From Deltaproteobacteria bacterium (GTDB lineage Bacteria > Desulfobacterota > SM23-61), in assembly GCA_016234425.1 (NCBI GenBank), contig JACRCA010000114.1, positions 1 through 38,027 of the forward strand: a DNA stretch of 38,027 nucleotides, read 5' to 3'. Shown piece after piece: positions 8,822-16,060 of this stretch. How positions within the stretch are numbered: the first letter of the stretch is position 1; every line of letters begins with the position of its first letter. A program made the position numbers and the translations under genes. Below the pieces are notes generated by a model. The model worked only from the letters and a program-made list of their open reading frames with translations, searched no databases and was not told the origin of the DNA.

Positions 8822-9463
8822 CTAATCTTTTTCCCTAACCCCGATCTTTGGGCACAGTTTAGTCACCGGACAAACAGAGCATTTGGGTCTCTGGGCGTAG
8901 CATATTTGCCGGCCATGGAAAACGAGCTGATGGCACGTCCTGGTCCAACGGTCAGGGGGAATGACTTCCATCAATTCGAATTCAATTTTATCCGGGTCAC
9001 TGGACTTCGCCCAGCCCAGTCGATGGGTGACTCTTTTAACATGGGTATCTACAGCGATCGCTTGCTGGCCATAAGCATTCCCCAGTATGATGTTAGCAGT
9101 TTTTCGGCCCACTCCGGGGAGCGCAGTAAGTTCTTCCAGCGTCCGAGGAACCTGGCCATGGATTTTTTTTACGATCATCTGGCAACAGTTGATGATGCTT
9201 CTGGCCTTGTTGTGGTAAAAGCCTGTAGGGCGAATTTCCTCTTCGAGGGTTTGCAGGTCCGCTCCCGCGTAATCTGCCGCTTGGCGGTATTTTTTGAAAA
9301 GATCCTTGGTCACTACATTCACCCGCTCGTCCGTGCATTGCGCAGCCAAAATGGTGGCCATAAGAAGCTGGAGGGGATCTGCGAAATTAAGGGTCACGCG
9401 GGCATCCGCATATTCCTTCTGGAGGATGTCCAGGACCTTCATCGGCCTCTCGGTCTTTTTCAT
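8822..9463 (-). CDS. nth: Endonuclease III (DNA glycosylase/AP lyase)
   Basis: A 213-residue base-excision-repair enzyme that removes oxidised pyrimidines and cleaves the abasic site. The helix-hairpin-helix LPGVGRKTANIIL contains the catalytic Lys121, and Asp139 lies in VDTHVKRV. The C-terminal [4Fe-4S] loop has the canonical spacing C-x6-C-x2-C-x5-C (Cys188, 195, 198, 204). Length is normal for the family. The start ATG is preceded by an AAAGGA site, and the upstream flavin reductase stop is 15 bases away, so the two are probably cotranscribed with the downstream MBL hydrolase. Confidence 0.96.
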   Translation of the reverse strand: MKKTERPMKVLDILQKEYADARVTLNFADPLQLLMATILAAQCTDERVNVVTKDLFKKYRQAADYAGADLQTLEEEIRPTGFYHNKARSIINCCQMIVKKIHGQVPRTLEELTALPGVGRKTANIILGNAYGQQAIAVDTHVKRVTHRLGWAKSSDPDKIEFELMEVIPPDRWTRTCHQLVFHGRQICYAQRPKCSVCPVTKLCPKIGVREKD

Positions 9464-9478
9464 TTTTTGATCCTTTTT

Positions 9479-9952
9479 TCAACTCTCCCCGATGTAGGTT
9501 TTTCCATAATCGGCGGTCGTCAGGGGTTTTCCTTGCTGAGATGCTGAGGCCCAGCGCACTTCCCCAATAAAAAGGATATGATCGCCAGCCTCCATGGTGG
9601 TGAAAACGCGGCATTCCCATGAAGCCAGGGCTTCTTTCAGAAAGGGAACGCCATTTTCTTCAGTTGCAACAAAAAGCTCAGAGAACTTGCGTTGAGAAAT
9701 TGGATTTTTCAAGAAGACCACCATTGGTTTTTGTTCGACTCGCAACAAGCTGAGAGCAAATACGCCACTCTCTCGGATGATGGGTAAAGCATGGCGGTGG
9801 CGACGAAGAGCCACCATCAGAAGGGGAGGGGAATAGGAAACCTGGGAAACCCAGGAGACGATCATGGCGCAAGGTTCGGCCCCTTTTCTTGCTGTTAAAA
9901 CATATATGCCGTAAGGGATAAGGCGGAAAGTCTTGGCCATTTGCGGATCCAT
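9479..9952 (-). CDS. Flavin reductase-like FMN-binding protein
   Basis: A 157-residue protein of the flavin reductase / DIM6-NTAB family, a split beta-barrel that binds FMN. Typical features are the N-terminal RLIPYGIYVLTAR, the AMIVSWVSQVSYSPPLLMVAL strand pair, FALSLLR, and GDHILFIGEV near the end. Members reduce flavin for partner oxygenases or act as stand-alone electron carriers; no partner oxygenase is visible here. The ATG is preceded by AAGGAG about six bases away. It is the first gene of the minus-strand group with nth and the MBL hydrolase and diverges from cysK. Confidence 0.85.
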   Translation of the reverse strand: MDPQMAKTFRLIPYGIYVLTARKGAEPCAMIVSWVSQVSYSPPLLMVALRRHRHALPIIRESGVFALSLLRVEQKPMVVFLKNPISQRKFSELFVATEENGVPFLKEALASWECRVFTTMEAGDHILFIGEVRWASASQQGKPLTTADYGKTYIGES

Positions 9953-9983
9953 CGAAAGCTCCTTGGGCAGTTTATTTAATATT

Positions 9984-10011
9984 CTTAAAGGAAGGTAGAA
10001 CGTAAAGTCAA
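9984..10011 (-). promoter_or_regulatory. Candidate promoter for flavin reductase/nth/MBL operon
   Basis: On the minus strand TTGACT (10011-10006) is followed after 16 bases by TTTAAG (9989-9984). The expected transcription start would be about 25 bases before the flavin reductase ATG. The -35 is good, the -10 only fair. Confidence 0.4.
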
Positions 10012-10058
10012 GCTTTTTCTCATCAATTCATACTATATAAAAAAGGTAAGCTATAAGA

Positions 10059-10079
10059 GGGAAAAAGGAATATTTTCCC
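10059..10079. repeat. Inverted repeat between divergent cysK and flavin reductase promoters
   Basis: GGGAAAA and TTTTCCC form a perfect 7-base inverted repeat with a 7-base spacer, 21 bases upstream of the cysK -35. It may be an operator shared by the two divergent promoters. No regulator can be named. Confidence 0.5.
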
Positions 10080-10100
10080 AACTTTTGTGGTGTTATTTTT

Positions 10101-10130
10101 TTGACAAAACTTTACTAAATTTATTATAAT
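10101..10130 (+). promoter_or_regulatory. Strong sigma70-type promoter of the cysK operon
   Basis: Perfect consensus boxes: TTGACA at 10101-10106 and TATAAT at 10125-10130, with an 18-base spacer. Transcription would start near 10137, giving a leader of about 30 bases before cysK. Confidence 0.85.
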
Positions 10131-10167
10131 TTTAGCTGATCAGGCGAGCGGGAAGGAGAGAGAAAGG

Positions 10168-11094
10168 ATGCGCAGAGCGGAGAGTGCCCTGGATTTGATC
10201 GGCTCAACCCCGGTTGTACGGCTCAGGCGGCTTCCCGAGAGGGGGGATGCCACGATCTGGGCCAAATTGGAATCCTTCAATCCGGGGGGTTCTGTAAAGG
10301 ATCGCATCTGTTTGAGTATGATTGAAGCAGGGGAGAAAGAAGGAAAAATTCGCCAAGGGACCACCATCGTTGAGCCCACCAGTGGAAACACGGGAATCGG
10401 CCTGGCCATGGTTTGCGCGGTCAAAGGATATCGGTTGATCCTGACAATGCCGGAAACGATGAGCCTGGAACGCCGGGCCCTTTTGGCGGCCTATGGGGCT
10501 CAATTGGAGATAACGCCGGGAAATGAGGGAATGAGAGGGGCCATCCGGCGGGCCGAAGAGATTGTGGCGAAGAATGCCAATTTTTTCATGCCCCAGCAAT
10601 TCACCAACCCAGCGAATCCCCAGATTCATCGAGAGACCACAGCTAGAGAGATCCTCTCTCAGATCAAAGAGAGGATCGATGCATTTGTGGGTGGAGTGGG
10701 GACGGGAGGCACGATTACAGGGGTGGGTGAGATCCTGAAGAAAAAGATGAAAGGAGTAAAAATTGTAGCTGTGGAGCCAGCTCACTCCCCAGTGCTCTCC
10801 GGAGGAAACCCCGGGCCTCATAAAATTCAGGGGATCGGCGCGGGGTTCATCCCCCAGGTTCTGAACGCCTCGATCATCGACCAAATCATCACGGTCCAGG
10901 ATGAAGAGGCTGCCGCAACCGCCCGAAGGTTGGCTAAAGAAGAAGGACTCTTGGTGGGCATTTCTTCTGGGGCAGCTGCTTTCGGGGCCCTCCGGGTGGC
11001 CAAAGAATTGGGGAAAGGAAAGACGGTGATCGTCGTTTTGCCTGATACTGGCGAGAGGTATCTAAGCACAGGAATGTTTGGAATTACGGGGTAA
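10168..11094 (+). CDS. cysK: Cysteine synthase (O-acetylserine sulfhydrylase)
   Basis: A 308-residue fold-type II PLP enzyme that makes cysteine from O-acetylserine and sulfide. Lys44 in NPGGSVKDR is the expected PLP Schiff-base lysine; the TSGNTG loop at residues 71-76 binds the substrate; GGVGTGGTITG holds the PLP phosphate; and GISSGAA and LPDTGERYLSTG are the usual C-terminal blocks. Length is standard. A GGAAGGAGAG ribosome binding site precedes the ATG. It leads an operon with larE only four bases downstream, followed by thiW and a P-loop protein. Cystathionine beta-synthase-like paralogues are the main alternative but lack support here. Confidence 0.95.
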   Translation: MRRAESALDLIGSTPVVRLRRLPERGDATIWAKLESFNPGGSVKDRICLSMIEAGEKEGKIRQGTTIVEPTSGNTGIGLAMVCAVKGYRLILTMPETMSLERRALLAAYGAQLEITPGNEGMRGAIRRAEEIVAKNANFFMPQQFTNPANPQIHRETTAREILSQIKERIDAFVGGVGTGGTITGVGEILKKKMKGVKIVAVEPAHSPVLSGGNPGPHKIQGIGAGFIPQVLNASIIDQIITVQDEEAAATARRLAKEEGLLVGISSGAAAFGALRVAKELGKGKTVIVVLPDTGERYLSTGMFGITG

Positions 11095-11098
11095 AGGG

Positions 11099-11989
11099 AT
11101 GGAAACAAAGGGGAAAATTAACGCAACCCAGCGTAAAAACCCGGACGGCCTGGCCAAGCCTCTGCAAGAGAAATTAGAAAAGGCCAAAAGGATGTTGCAG
11201 GAGATGGGCTCAGTCTTAGTCGCCTTTTCTGGAGGGGTGGACAGTACTCTGCTCCTGCACCTGGCCCATGAAGAGCTAGGCGATCGGGCCATGGCTTTGT
11301 TGGCTTCTTCGCCCACCTATCCAGAGTTTGAAATCCAGCAAGCCAAGAGGCTAGCCGAGGAGTGGGGAATTCGTTATTTTGAGCTTTTTTCCAATGAGTT
11401 CCAAATCCCCGGCTTCTCTCAGAATACGCCCCGCCGTTGCTATCACTGCAAAAAAGAGCTTTTCAGCCTTTGCCGCAAGAAAGCGGAGACCCTTGGCCTA
11501 AAATACGTGGCGGATGGGTCTAACCTGGATGACACCGCGGATTATCGTCCAGGAATGGAAGCGGCCCAGGAGCTTGGTATTCGAAGTCCTTTGAAGGAAG
11601 CAGGTCTGACGAAAAAAGATGTAAGAGAGTTGAGCTACCAGATGGGGCTCCCTACTTGGGACAAGCCCTCTTTCGCTTGCCTTGCATCTCGATTTCCCTA
11701 TGGGACAGAGATTACGGTCCAGCGCCTCGAACAAGTGGAGAAAGCCGAGGACTTTTTGCGCGGCCTCGGGTTCCGCCAATTGCGCGTGCGCTATCACGGA
11801 GAATTGGCCCGAGTGGAATTGGAGCCGGAGGAGATAGGCCGCCTGCTCGAGGAAAAGCTCCGCACTGAGATCGTGCGTTTTCTGAAAGAAGTGGGCTTCA
11901 TTTACGTGACCCTGGACCTGCAGGGATACCGTACCGGGGCGATGAATGAGGGCTTGAAGGTGCCAGAACCCAAAAGCGTAAGGAGCTGA
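11099..11989 (+). CDS. larE: ATP-dependent sacrificial sulfur transferase LarE
   Basis: A 296-residue PP-loop ATPase of the LarE family, which adenylates and thiolates the pyridinium carboxylate during biosynthesis of the nickel-pincer nucleotide cofactor of lactate racemase-type enzymes. The PP-loop SGGVDST is at residues 44-50. Cys114 and Cys117 occur in RRCYHCKKE, and Cys194 in FACLASRFPYG corresponds to the region of the sacrificial cysteine described for Lactobacillus LarE. The ATG at 11099 is preferred over an upstream in-frame start at 11078 that would overlap cysK by 17 bases. LarB and LarC, the usual partners, are not in the window. Adjacency to cysK makes sense if cysteine supplies the sulfur, but that link is inference. 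Confidence 0.88.
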   Translation: METKGKINATQRKNPDGLAKPLQEKLEKAKRMLQEMGSVLVAFSGGVDSTLLLHLAHEELGDRAMALLASSPTYPEFEIQQAKRLAEEWGIRYFELFSNEFQIPGFSQNTPRRCYHCKKELFSLCRKKAETLGLKYVADGSNLDDTADYRPGMEAAQELGIRSPLKEAGLTKKDVRELSYQMGLPTWDKPSFACLASRFPYGTEITVQRLEQVEKAEDFLRGLGFRQLRVRYHGELARVELEPEEIGRLLEEKLRTEIVRFLKEVGFIYVTLDLQGYRTGAMNEGLKVPEPKSVRS

Positions 11990-11997
11990 AAGGAATC

Positions 11998-12504
11998 ATG
12001 GAAAAAACCGCGCAGGTGCGGAAGATCGTGCTCACGGGCCTTTTCGCGGCCCTGGCTGTGGTCCTCTCCGGGATTCATTTTCCCATCGGACCGACAAAAG
12101 TGTTCCCCTTTCAGCATATGGTCAACGTCCTGGCCGGAATCCTGATCGGGCCCTGGTACGCAGCCCTCGCTGCTTTAATTGCCGGCATCATCCGCAATGC
12201 CATCGGTACAGGGACGATTTTCGCTTTCCCCGGTGGAATTCCGGGGGCCATCGTCGTCGGCTTAACCTACCGCTGGCTGCACAGAGATTGGGCGGCCATG
12301 ACGGAACCTTTAGGCACGGGCGTTGTGGGGGTCGCCCTGATCGTCCTCCTTCTCGGGCCCTTGATGGGAAAACAATTCGCCTTTGCCTTCTTTTTCACTG
12401 CCTTCATGGCTTCGAGCATCCCTGGCTCAGCCATCGGTTACTTCCTCCTGAAAACCCTGAGAAAGACCAAGGTCCTTGAGCTGCCAAGAATACCGGAAGC
12501 GTAA
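11998..12504 (+). CDS. thiW: ECF transporter S component ThiW (thiamine-precursor uptake)
   Basis: A 168-residue, very hydrophobic protein with about five membrane segments. The ThiW family signature is present: PIGPTKVFPFQHMVNVLAG, then GPWYAALAALIAGIIRN and GTGTIFAFPGGIPGAIVVG. ThiW proteins are substrate-binding S components of energy-coupling-factor transporters and are linked to thiazole or thiamine salvage by riboswitch association in other bacteria. No TPP riboswitch is visible upstream here; the gene starts nine bases after larE with an AAAGGAA site and so depends on the cysK promoter. The EcfA/EcfT energising module is absent from the window, unless the next gene plays some unexpected role. 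Confidence 0.82.
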   Translation: MEKTAQVRKIVLTGLFAALAVVLSGIHFPIGPTKVFPFQHMVNVLAGILIGPWYAALAALIAGIIRNAIGTGTIFAFPGGIPGAIVVGLTYRWLHRDWAAMTEPLGTGVVGVALIVLLLGPLMGKQFAFAFFFTAFMASSIPGSAIGYFLLKTLRKTKVLELPRIPEA

Positions 12505-13030
12505 GACTCTCATCGTCGGGGAAGTGAATTCTGGAAAGACTGAACGGACATTGCAGATCCTCCGGGATCTGCTGAGTTGTGGCGAAGATCTCATCGCCGT
12601 TCTGGACCTGGCTCCGGAGAGGATTCAAGGAGTGGGGGGGAAAATGTCCCTCTTTCCTGCGGAAAGGGAGCGAATGCTATACCTTTCTCCCCAGATCGCT
12701 CCGCCCAGGCTTTGGGGAAAAGACGAGGAAGAAATCCAAGTGTTAGCCCAGGAAAATCTTCGGCGAATTGAAGAGGAGTTTAAGAAGCTCCAGGGAAGAA
12801 GCTTGCGCACCGTGGTCATCAACGACGTTTCCCTCTATCTGCAAGCGGGGAGGGCGGAGGATCTGTTTCTTTCCTTGGAGAAGATTCCTACCTTAGTCAT
12901 GAATGGATACTACGGCAGATATTTCGGCGCGAGTGCCTTCAGCCGCCGCGAAAGGGAGCAAATGGAGGTCCTTATCTCCCGCTGCGATCAGGTCTTCTAC
13001 CTTCCGGCCGTCATTTTCCCTTCCGTTTAA
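12476..13030 (+). CDS. Small P-loop NTPase, unrecognised family
   Basis: A 184-residue protein with a clear Walker A motif GEVNSGKT at residues 15-22 and a plausible Walker B at 113-117 (VVIND). It has no ABC signature, so it is not a conventional EcfA-type ABC ATPase. The rest is mostly alpha/beta, with no membrane segment. The start chosen is a TTG at 12476, which overlaps the end of thiW by 29 bases; no in-frame ATG lies upstream of the Walker A, and the next start (GTG about 12520) would remove it. A similar arrangement suggests nucleoside-triphosphate-binding in a thiW-linked process, but function is unknown. I do not recognise the family. Confidence 0.6.
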   Translation: MSCQEYRKRKTLIVGEVNSGKTERTLQILRDLLSCGEDLIAVLDLAPERIQGVGGKMSLFPAERERMLYLSPQIAPPRLWGKDEEEIQVLAQENLRRIEEEFKKLQGRSLRTVVINDVSLYLQAGRAEDLFLSLEKIPTLVMNGYYGRYFGASAFSRREREQMEVLISRCDQVFYLPAVIFPSV

Positions 13031-13095
13031 TCCTTCCTTTGGCTCCTGCCCAAGTCCGGCCCATTTTGTTGCTTTCTTTGACTGGCGAAATCTTC

Positions 13096-13138
13096 TTGAC
13101 AGGAGGAGAGGAGTATGTTAAGTTGAAAATGAAATTCA
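13096..13138 (+). promoter_or_regulatory. Candidate promoter overlapped by a Fur-box-like site
   Basis: TTGACA at 13096-13101 is followed after 17 bases by a weak -10 (TAAGTT, 13119-13124). TGAAAATGAAATTCA at 13124-13138 overlaps its edge and resembles a Fur operator core (13 of 15 positions match TGAAAATGATTTTCA). The downstream genes are fur-family and feoB, which supports iron control, but the site is about 255 bases from the first start codon. Confidence 0.45.
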
Positions 13139-13166
13139 AAATCATTTAACCTAAAATAAGCGCTTT

Positions 13167-13359
13167 ACCACAGAGGGCACAGAGGAAAGTTGAAATAAAT
13201 CAAGGCAATAAACCCATTTTCTCTGCTTTACTCCGTGCGCTCGTTAAGTGAAAACGAACCGATATTTTAGCTTACGAATTTATTACATGAGAACACAGAG
13301 AAAAGATTGAGGTTATGTTGTTTTTTAACAATGAAATTATTCTCTGCGTTCTCTGTGGT
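13167..13359. repeat. Palindromic CACAGAG repeat block
   Basis: A left arm ACCACAGAGGGCACAGAGG (13167-13185) is matched in inverse orientation by TTCTCTGCGTTCTCTGTGGT (13340-13359). Two further inner copies point in opposite directions: TTTTCTCTGC near 13217 and GAACACAGAGAAAAG near 13290. The block looks like an interspersed palindromic element; sequences of this type recur in intergenic DNA of many environmental bacteria. No ORF is contained in it. Confidence 0.6.
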
Positions 13360-13393
13360 TTAAAAAATCGCTCAATTTAGGTTTAATTTACCC

Positions 13394-13882
13394 ATGGGAA
13401 AATTCAGCGGCCCCCAATTTCACCGCCTTCTGAGAGAACGCGGTCTCAAATCCACCCGCCAGCGGGAGCAGATTGTGCGGGTGTTCATGGAATCTGGTTC
13501 CCATTTGAGTGTGGAGGAGCTATACCAACGAGTTCGGCAGAAAGATCCCCGGATTGGGTATGCCACGGTCTACCGTACTCTGAAGTTGATGGCCGAGAGC
13601 GGATGGGCTTCTTCTCGCCGTTTTCGGGATCGCTTGGCCCTTTTTGAGCACCAATCCGCGGGCGAACACCATGACCACCTCATCTGCCTGCTCTGTGGCA
13701 AAATTGTGGAATTCGAGAGCGAACGCATCGAAGAGCTGCAGTCCCGCGTTGCCCGCCGGCAGGGTTTTCGGATCTTCGACCATAAACTGGAGCTTTACGG
13801 TCACTGTCCCGCCTGCATCCCCAAAGAGAAGGGCGGGGGGAGCGAAAAGCGCGGGAAATCGGAGCATGGAAAAACACTCTAA
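13394..13882 (+). CDS. fur: Fur family metalloregulator
   Basis: A 162-residue Fur-family repressor. The winged-helix N-terminus includes STRQREQIVRVF and the recognition segment GYATVYRTLKLM (about residues 55-66). The metal-binding part has HHDH at 92-95 and two CxxC pairs, Cys98/Cys101 and Cys138/Cys141, expected to bind structural zinc. The tail after 145 is rich in Gly, Ser and Lys and poorly conserved. The gene overlaps feoB by 17 bases, so it is part of the iron-uptake operon and very probably senses Fe(II), although Zur or PerR specificity cannot be excluded by sequence alone. The ribosome binding site before the ATG is weak. Confidence 0.85.
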   Translation: MGKFSGPQFHRLLRERGLKSTRQREQIVRVFMESGSHLSVEELYQRVRQKDPRIGYATVYRTLKLMAESGWASSRRFRDRLALFEHQSAGEHHDHLICLLCGKIVEFESERIEELQSRVARRQGFRIFDHKLELYGHCPACIPKEKGGGSEKRGKSEHGKTL

Positions 13883-15842
13883 AGTTCCATCCTTCACCGG
13901 CGACGGGATCGAGAGGGTAGCCCTGGTGGGAAATCCCAACGTGGGGAAGAGCGTAGTTTTCGGATGGCTGACCGGCCAGTATGTCACTGTATCGAATTAT
14001 CCCGGAACCACAGTAGAGATCACCCAGGGGAACCTCAATGTCGGAGGAAAGAGAAGGTTCATCGTAGACACCCCGGGGATCAACAACCTCATCCCTATGT
14101 CGGAGGATGAGCGAGTAACGCGAGATATCCTGTTAGAAGACGAGGAGCTGAAAGTCATTCAGGTTTGCGATGCCAAGAACCTCCGCCGCGGTTTAATGAT
14201 CACCCTCCAGCTGGCCGAGATGGAGAAGCCCGTAATCTTGGTCCTGAACATGGCAGACGAAGCCAGAGAGAGGGGGATTTCGATCGACCACCAGGGTCTC
14301 TCCAGGTTGCTGGGAATTCCCGTACTTTCCACGATCGCCACTCGACGGAAAGGCCTGGATGGAATCGTACAGAACCTGGATGAGGGCCGCCCACCCCAAA
14401 TTCACTTAGCTTATGGTTCAGAGTTCGAGGAAGGAATCGCCGAGATCGAAAGGCTCCTTCCCAAAAAGCAGAAAGGAAAGAGAGCGTTAGCCCTAATGCT
14501 TTTGGCCGGAGACGAAAGCCTGAAGGAATGGCTCCATGCCCGCAGGAGCGAAAAGGATGTGCAGAAGATTGAAGAAATCTGCCAACGCGTGGAAAGGCAG
14601 CACCAAGAGCCCTTGGGCTTTTTAATCAGCCGGAGGCGGCTGACCGGAGTAGACCAGATCTTGGAGGGGGTCTTCCAGAAAGAAAAGAGAAGCCAGGGGA
14701 GGACAACCTTGGCTTTGGGCAGTCTGACTACCCACCCCATCGGAGGCATCCCGGTCCTCCTGGCGGTTCTTTATGGCATGTACAAATTTGTAGGAGATTT
14801 TGGAGCAGGGGTAGGAGTGGACTTTGTGCAGAACGTTTTTTTCGGCCAAGGGATCAATCCTGCAGCGACCCGGATCGTGGAGTCTCTTTTGCCATGGAAG
14901 GTCTTGCAGGCCTTTCTCGTCGGTCCTTATGGCCTTGTGACCATGGGCCTTACTTATGCCCTGGCGGTCGTTTTACCCATCGTGGGAACATTCTTTCTCG
15001 CTTTTGGATTGTTGGAGGATTCGGGATACCTCCCCCGATTGGCTGTGATGGTGAATCGGCTCTTCCGAGCAATGGGATTAAGCGGCAAAGCCGTGCTTCC
15101 TATGGTTCTGGGCCTCGGATGCGATACCATGGCCACGCTGACCGCGCGAGTGTTAGAAACGAAGAAAGAGCGAATATTGGTTACTTTGCTCTTGGCTTTG
15201 GGCGTGCCCTGCTCGGCTCAGATAGGGGTAATGATGGGCATGTTTGCTGGACTGTCCCTGAAAGCGATAATTCTTTGGGGACTCGTTGTAGTTGGCAGTA
15301 TGATTCTTGTAGGCCTGACCGCGGCGAAGCTGATTCCCGGGGAGAGGGCAGATTTCATCCTGGAAATTCCACCCCTGCGCTTCCCCACCTTGGGCAATAT
15401 CTTTGCTAAGACTCTGGCTCGGGTGGAGTGGTTCCTGAAGGAAGCTGTTCCGCTGTTCCTTTTGGGAACTTTTTTGCTGTTCGTTTTTGACCGCCTGGGG
15501 GTGCTCAAAGTTATCCGGGGTCTTTCCGAGCCGGTTGTGGTCCAGTTTCTTGGTTTGCCGGCCAAAGCAGCCGAAGTTTTCCTCCTTGGGTTTCTGCGGC
15601 GGGACTACGGGGCGACCGGCCTTTTTGTCATGGCCAAAGCCGGGGAATTGGATGCTGGGCAGGTCGTCGTAAGCCTGGTGACGATCACTCTTTTCGTTCC
15701 CTGTCTGGCCAATTTTTTTATGATTATTAAGGAGCGAGGGGTTTGGCAAGCCCTGGCTATGGCTGGCTTCATCTTCCCGTTTGCGTTTCTAATCGGGGGG
15801 GGATTGAATTATCTGCTCCATGCCCTGGAAGTCAAGATATGA
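13866..15842 (+). CDS. feoB: Ferrous iron transporter FeoB
   Basis: A 658-residue Fe(II) transporter of the inner membrane with an N-terminal G-protein domain. G1 is GNPNVGKS (22-29), G2 lies in NYPGTTVE, G3 is DTPG (68-71) and G4 is NMAD (128-131). The membrane part begins about residue 285 and includes the two Gate motifs with conserved cysteines, GLGCDTMATL and GVPCSAQIG. After G1 it reads VVFGWLTGQYVTVSNYPG rather than the usual TLFN, a variant seen in a subset of FeoB proteins. It is shorter than the 773-residue E. coli protein. The ATG at 13866 is chosen because it precedes the conserved G1 by 21 residues and overlaps the fur end, with GGAG just ahead; a longer frame would run entirely inside fur. 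Downstream overlap is ATGA. Confidence 0.93.
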   Translation: MEKHSKVPSFTGDGIERVALVGNPNVGKSVVFGWLTGQYVTVSNYPGTTVEITQGNLNVGGKRRFIVDTPGINNLIPMSEDERVTRDILLEDEELKVIQVCDAKNLRRGLMITLQLAEMEKPVILVLNMADEARERGISIDHQGLSRLLGIPVLSTIATRRKGLDGIVQNLDEGRPPQIHLAYGSEFEEGIAEIERLLPKKQKGKRALALMLLAGDESLKEWLHARRSEKDVQKIEEICQRVERQHQEPLGFLISRRRLTGVDQILEGVFQKEKRSQGRTTLALGSLTTHPIGGIPVLLAVLYGMYKFVGDFGAGVGVDFVQNVFFGQGINPAATRIVESLLPWKVLQAFLVGPYGLVTMGLTYALAVVLPIVGTFFLAFGLLEDSGYLPRLAVMVNRLFRAMGLSGKAVLPMVLGLGCDTMATLTARVLETKKERILVTLLLALGVPCSAQIGVMMGMFAGLSLKAIILWGLVVVGSMILVGLTAAKLIPGERADFILEIPPLRFPTLGNIFAKTLARVEWFLKEAVPLFLLGTFLLFVFDRLGVLKVIRGLSEPVVVQFLGLPAKAAEVFLLGFLRRDYGATGLFVMAKAGELDAGQVVVSLVTITLFVPCLANFFMIIKERGVWQALAMAGFIFPFAFLIGGGLNYLLHALEVKI

Positions 15843-16060
15843 AAGGAAACGAAAAAAAATTTCTCCGATGTCCCCTCTGTGGGAACATTTTTGCCAAAGA
15901 TACCCTTGGGTGTCCCAAGGGTTGTCTGTGGAAGAAAAAAACTTGCGGGCTCATATGCTGTCCCCGGTGCCGTTACCAATTCGTTGAAGAATCGAAGGTC
16001 ATCCGCTTAGGGAAAAAGATTTTTGGCCAGGGAGGAATGAAGAAGGAGGCTGAGCGATGA
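15839..16060 (+). CDS. Small Cys-rich putative metal-binding protein of the feo operon
   Basis: A 73-residue, very basic protein with eight cysteines: CxxC at 11/14, C-x3-C at 25/29, Cys36, Cys40, Cys41 and Cys44. The pattern suggests two zinc-ribbon or Fe-S type knuckles. There is no membrane segment, which separates it from the known membrane-bound FeoB-associated Cys-rich proteins. It starts in an ATGA overlap with the feoB stop and ends in an ATGA overlap with the next regulator gene, so it is translationally locked into the operon. A role as a FeoC-like accessory factor, metal chaperone or sensor is possible; I do not recognise a family. Confidence 0.65.
   Translation: MKGNEKKFLRCPLCGNIFAKDTLGCPKGCLWKKKTCGLICCPRCRYQFVEESKVIRLGKKIFGQGGMKKEAER

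Larger units (their letters stand above)
13031..13393. other. Intergenic region upstream of the iron operon
   Basis: This 363-base gap contains no convincing gene. It holds a promoter-like element overlapping a Fur-box-like sequence near 13096-13138 and a block of palindromic CACAGAG repeats at 13167-13359, listed separately. No intrinsic terminator for the preceding operon was found. Confidence 0.6.

Noticed and set aside
13167..13359. CRISPR array
   Set aside because: The repeats alternate in orientation, are imperfect and irregularly spaced; no cas genes are nearby.
13644..13865. N-terminal extension of FeoB by 74 codons
   Set aside because: It lies wholly inside the fur gene in another frame, is low in family similarity, and the ATG at 13866 fits the FeoB start.
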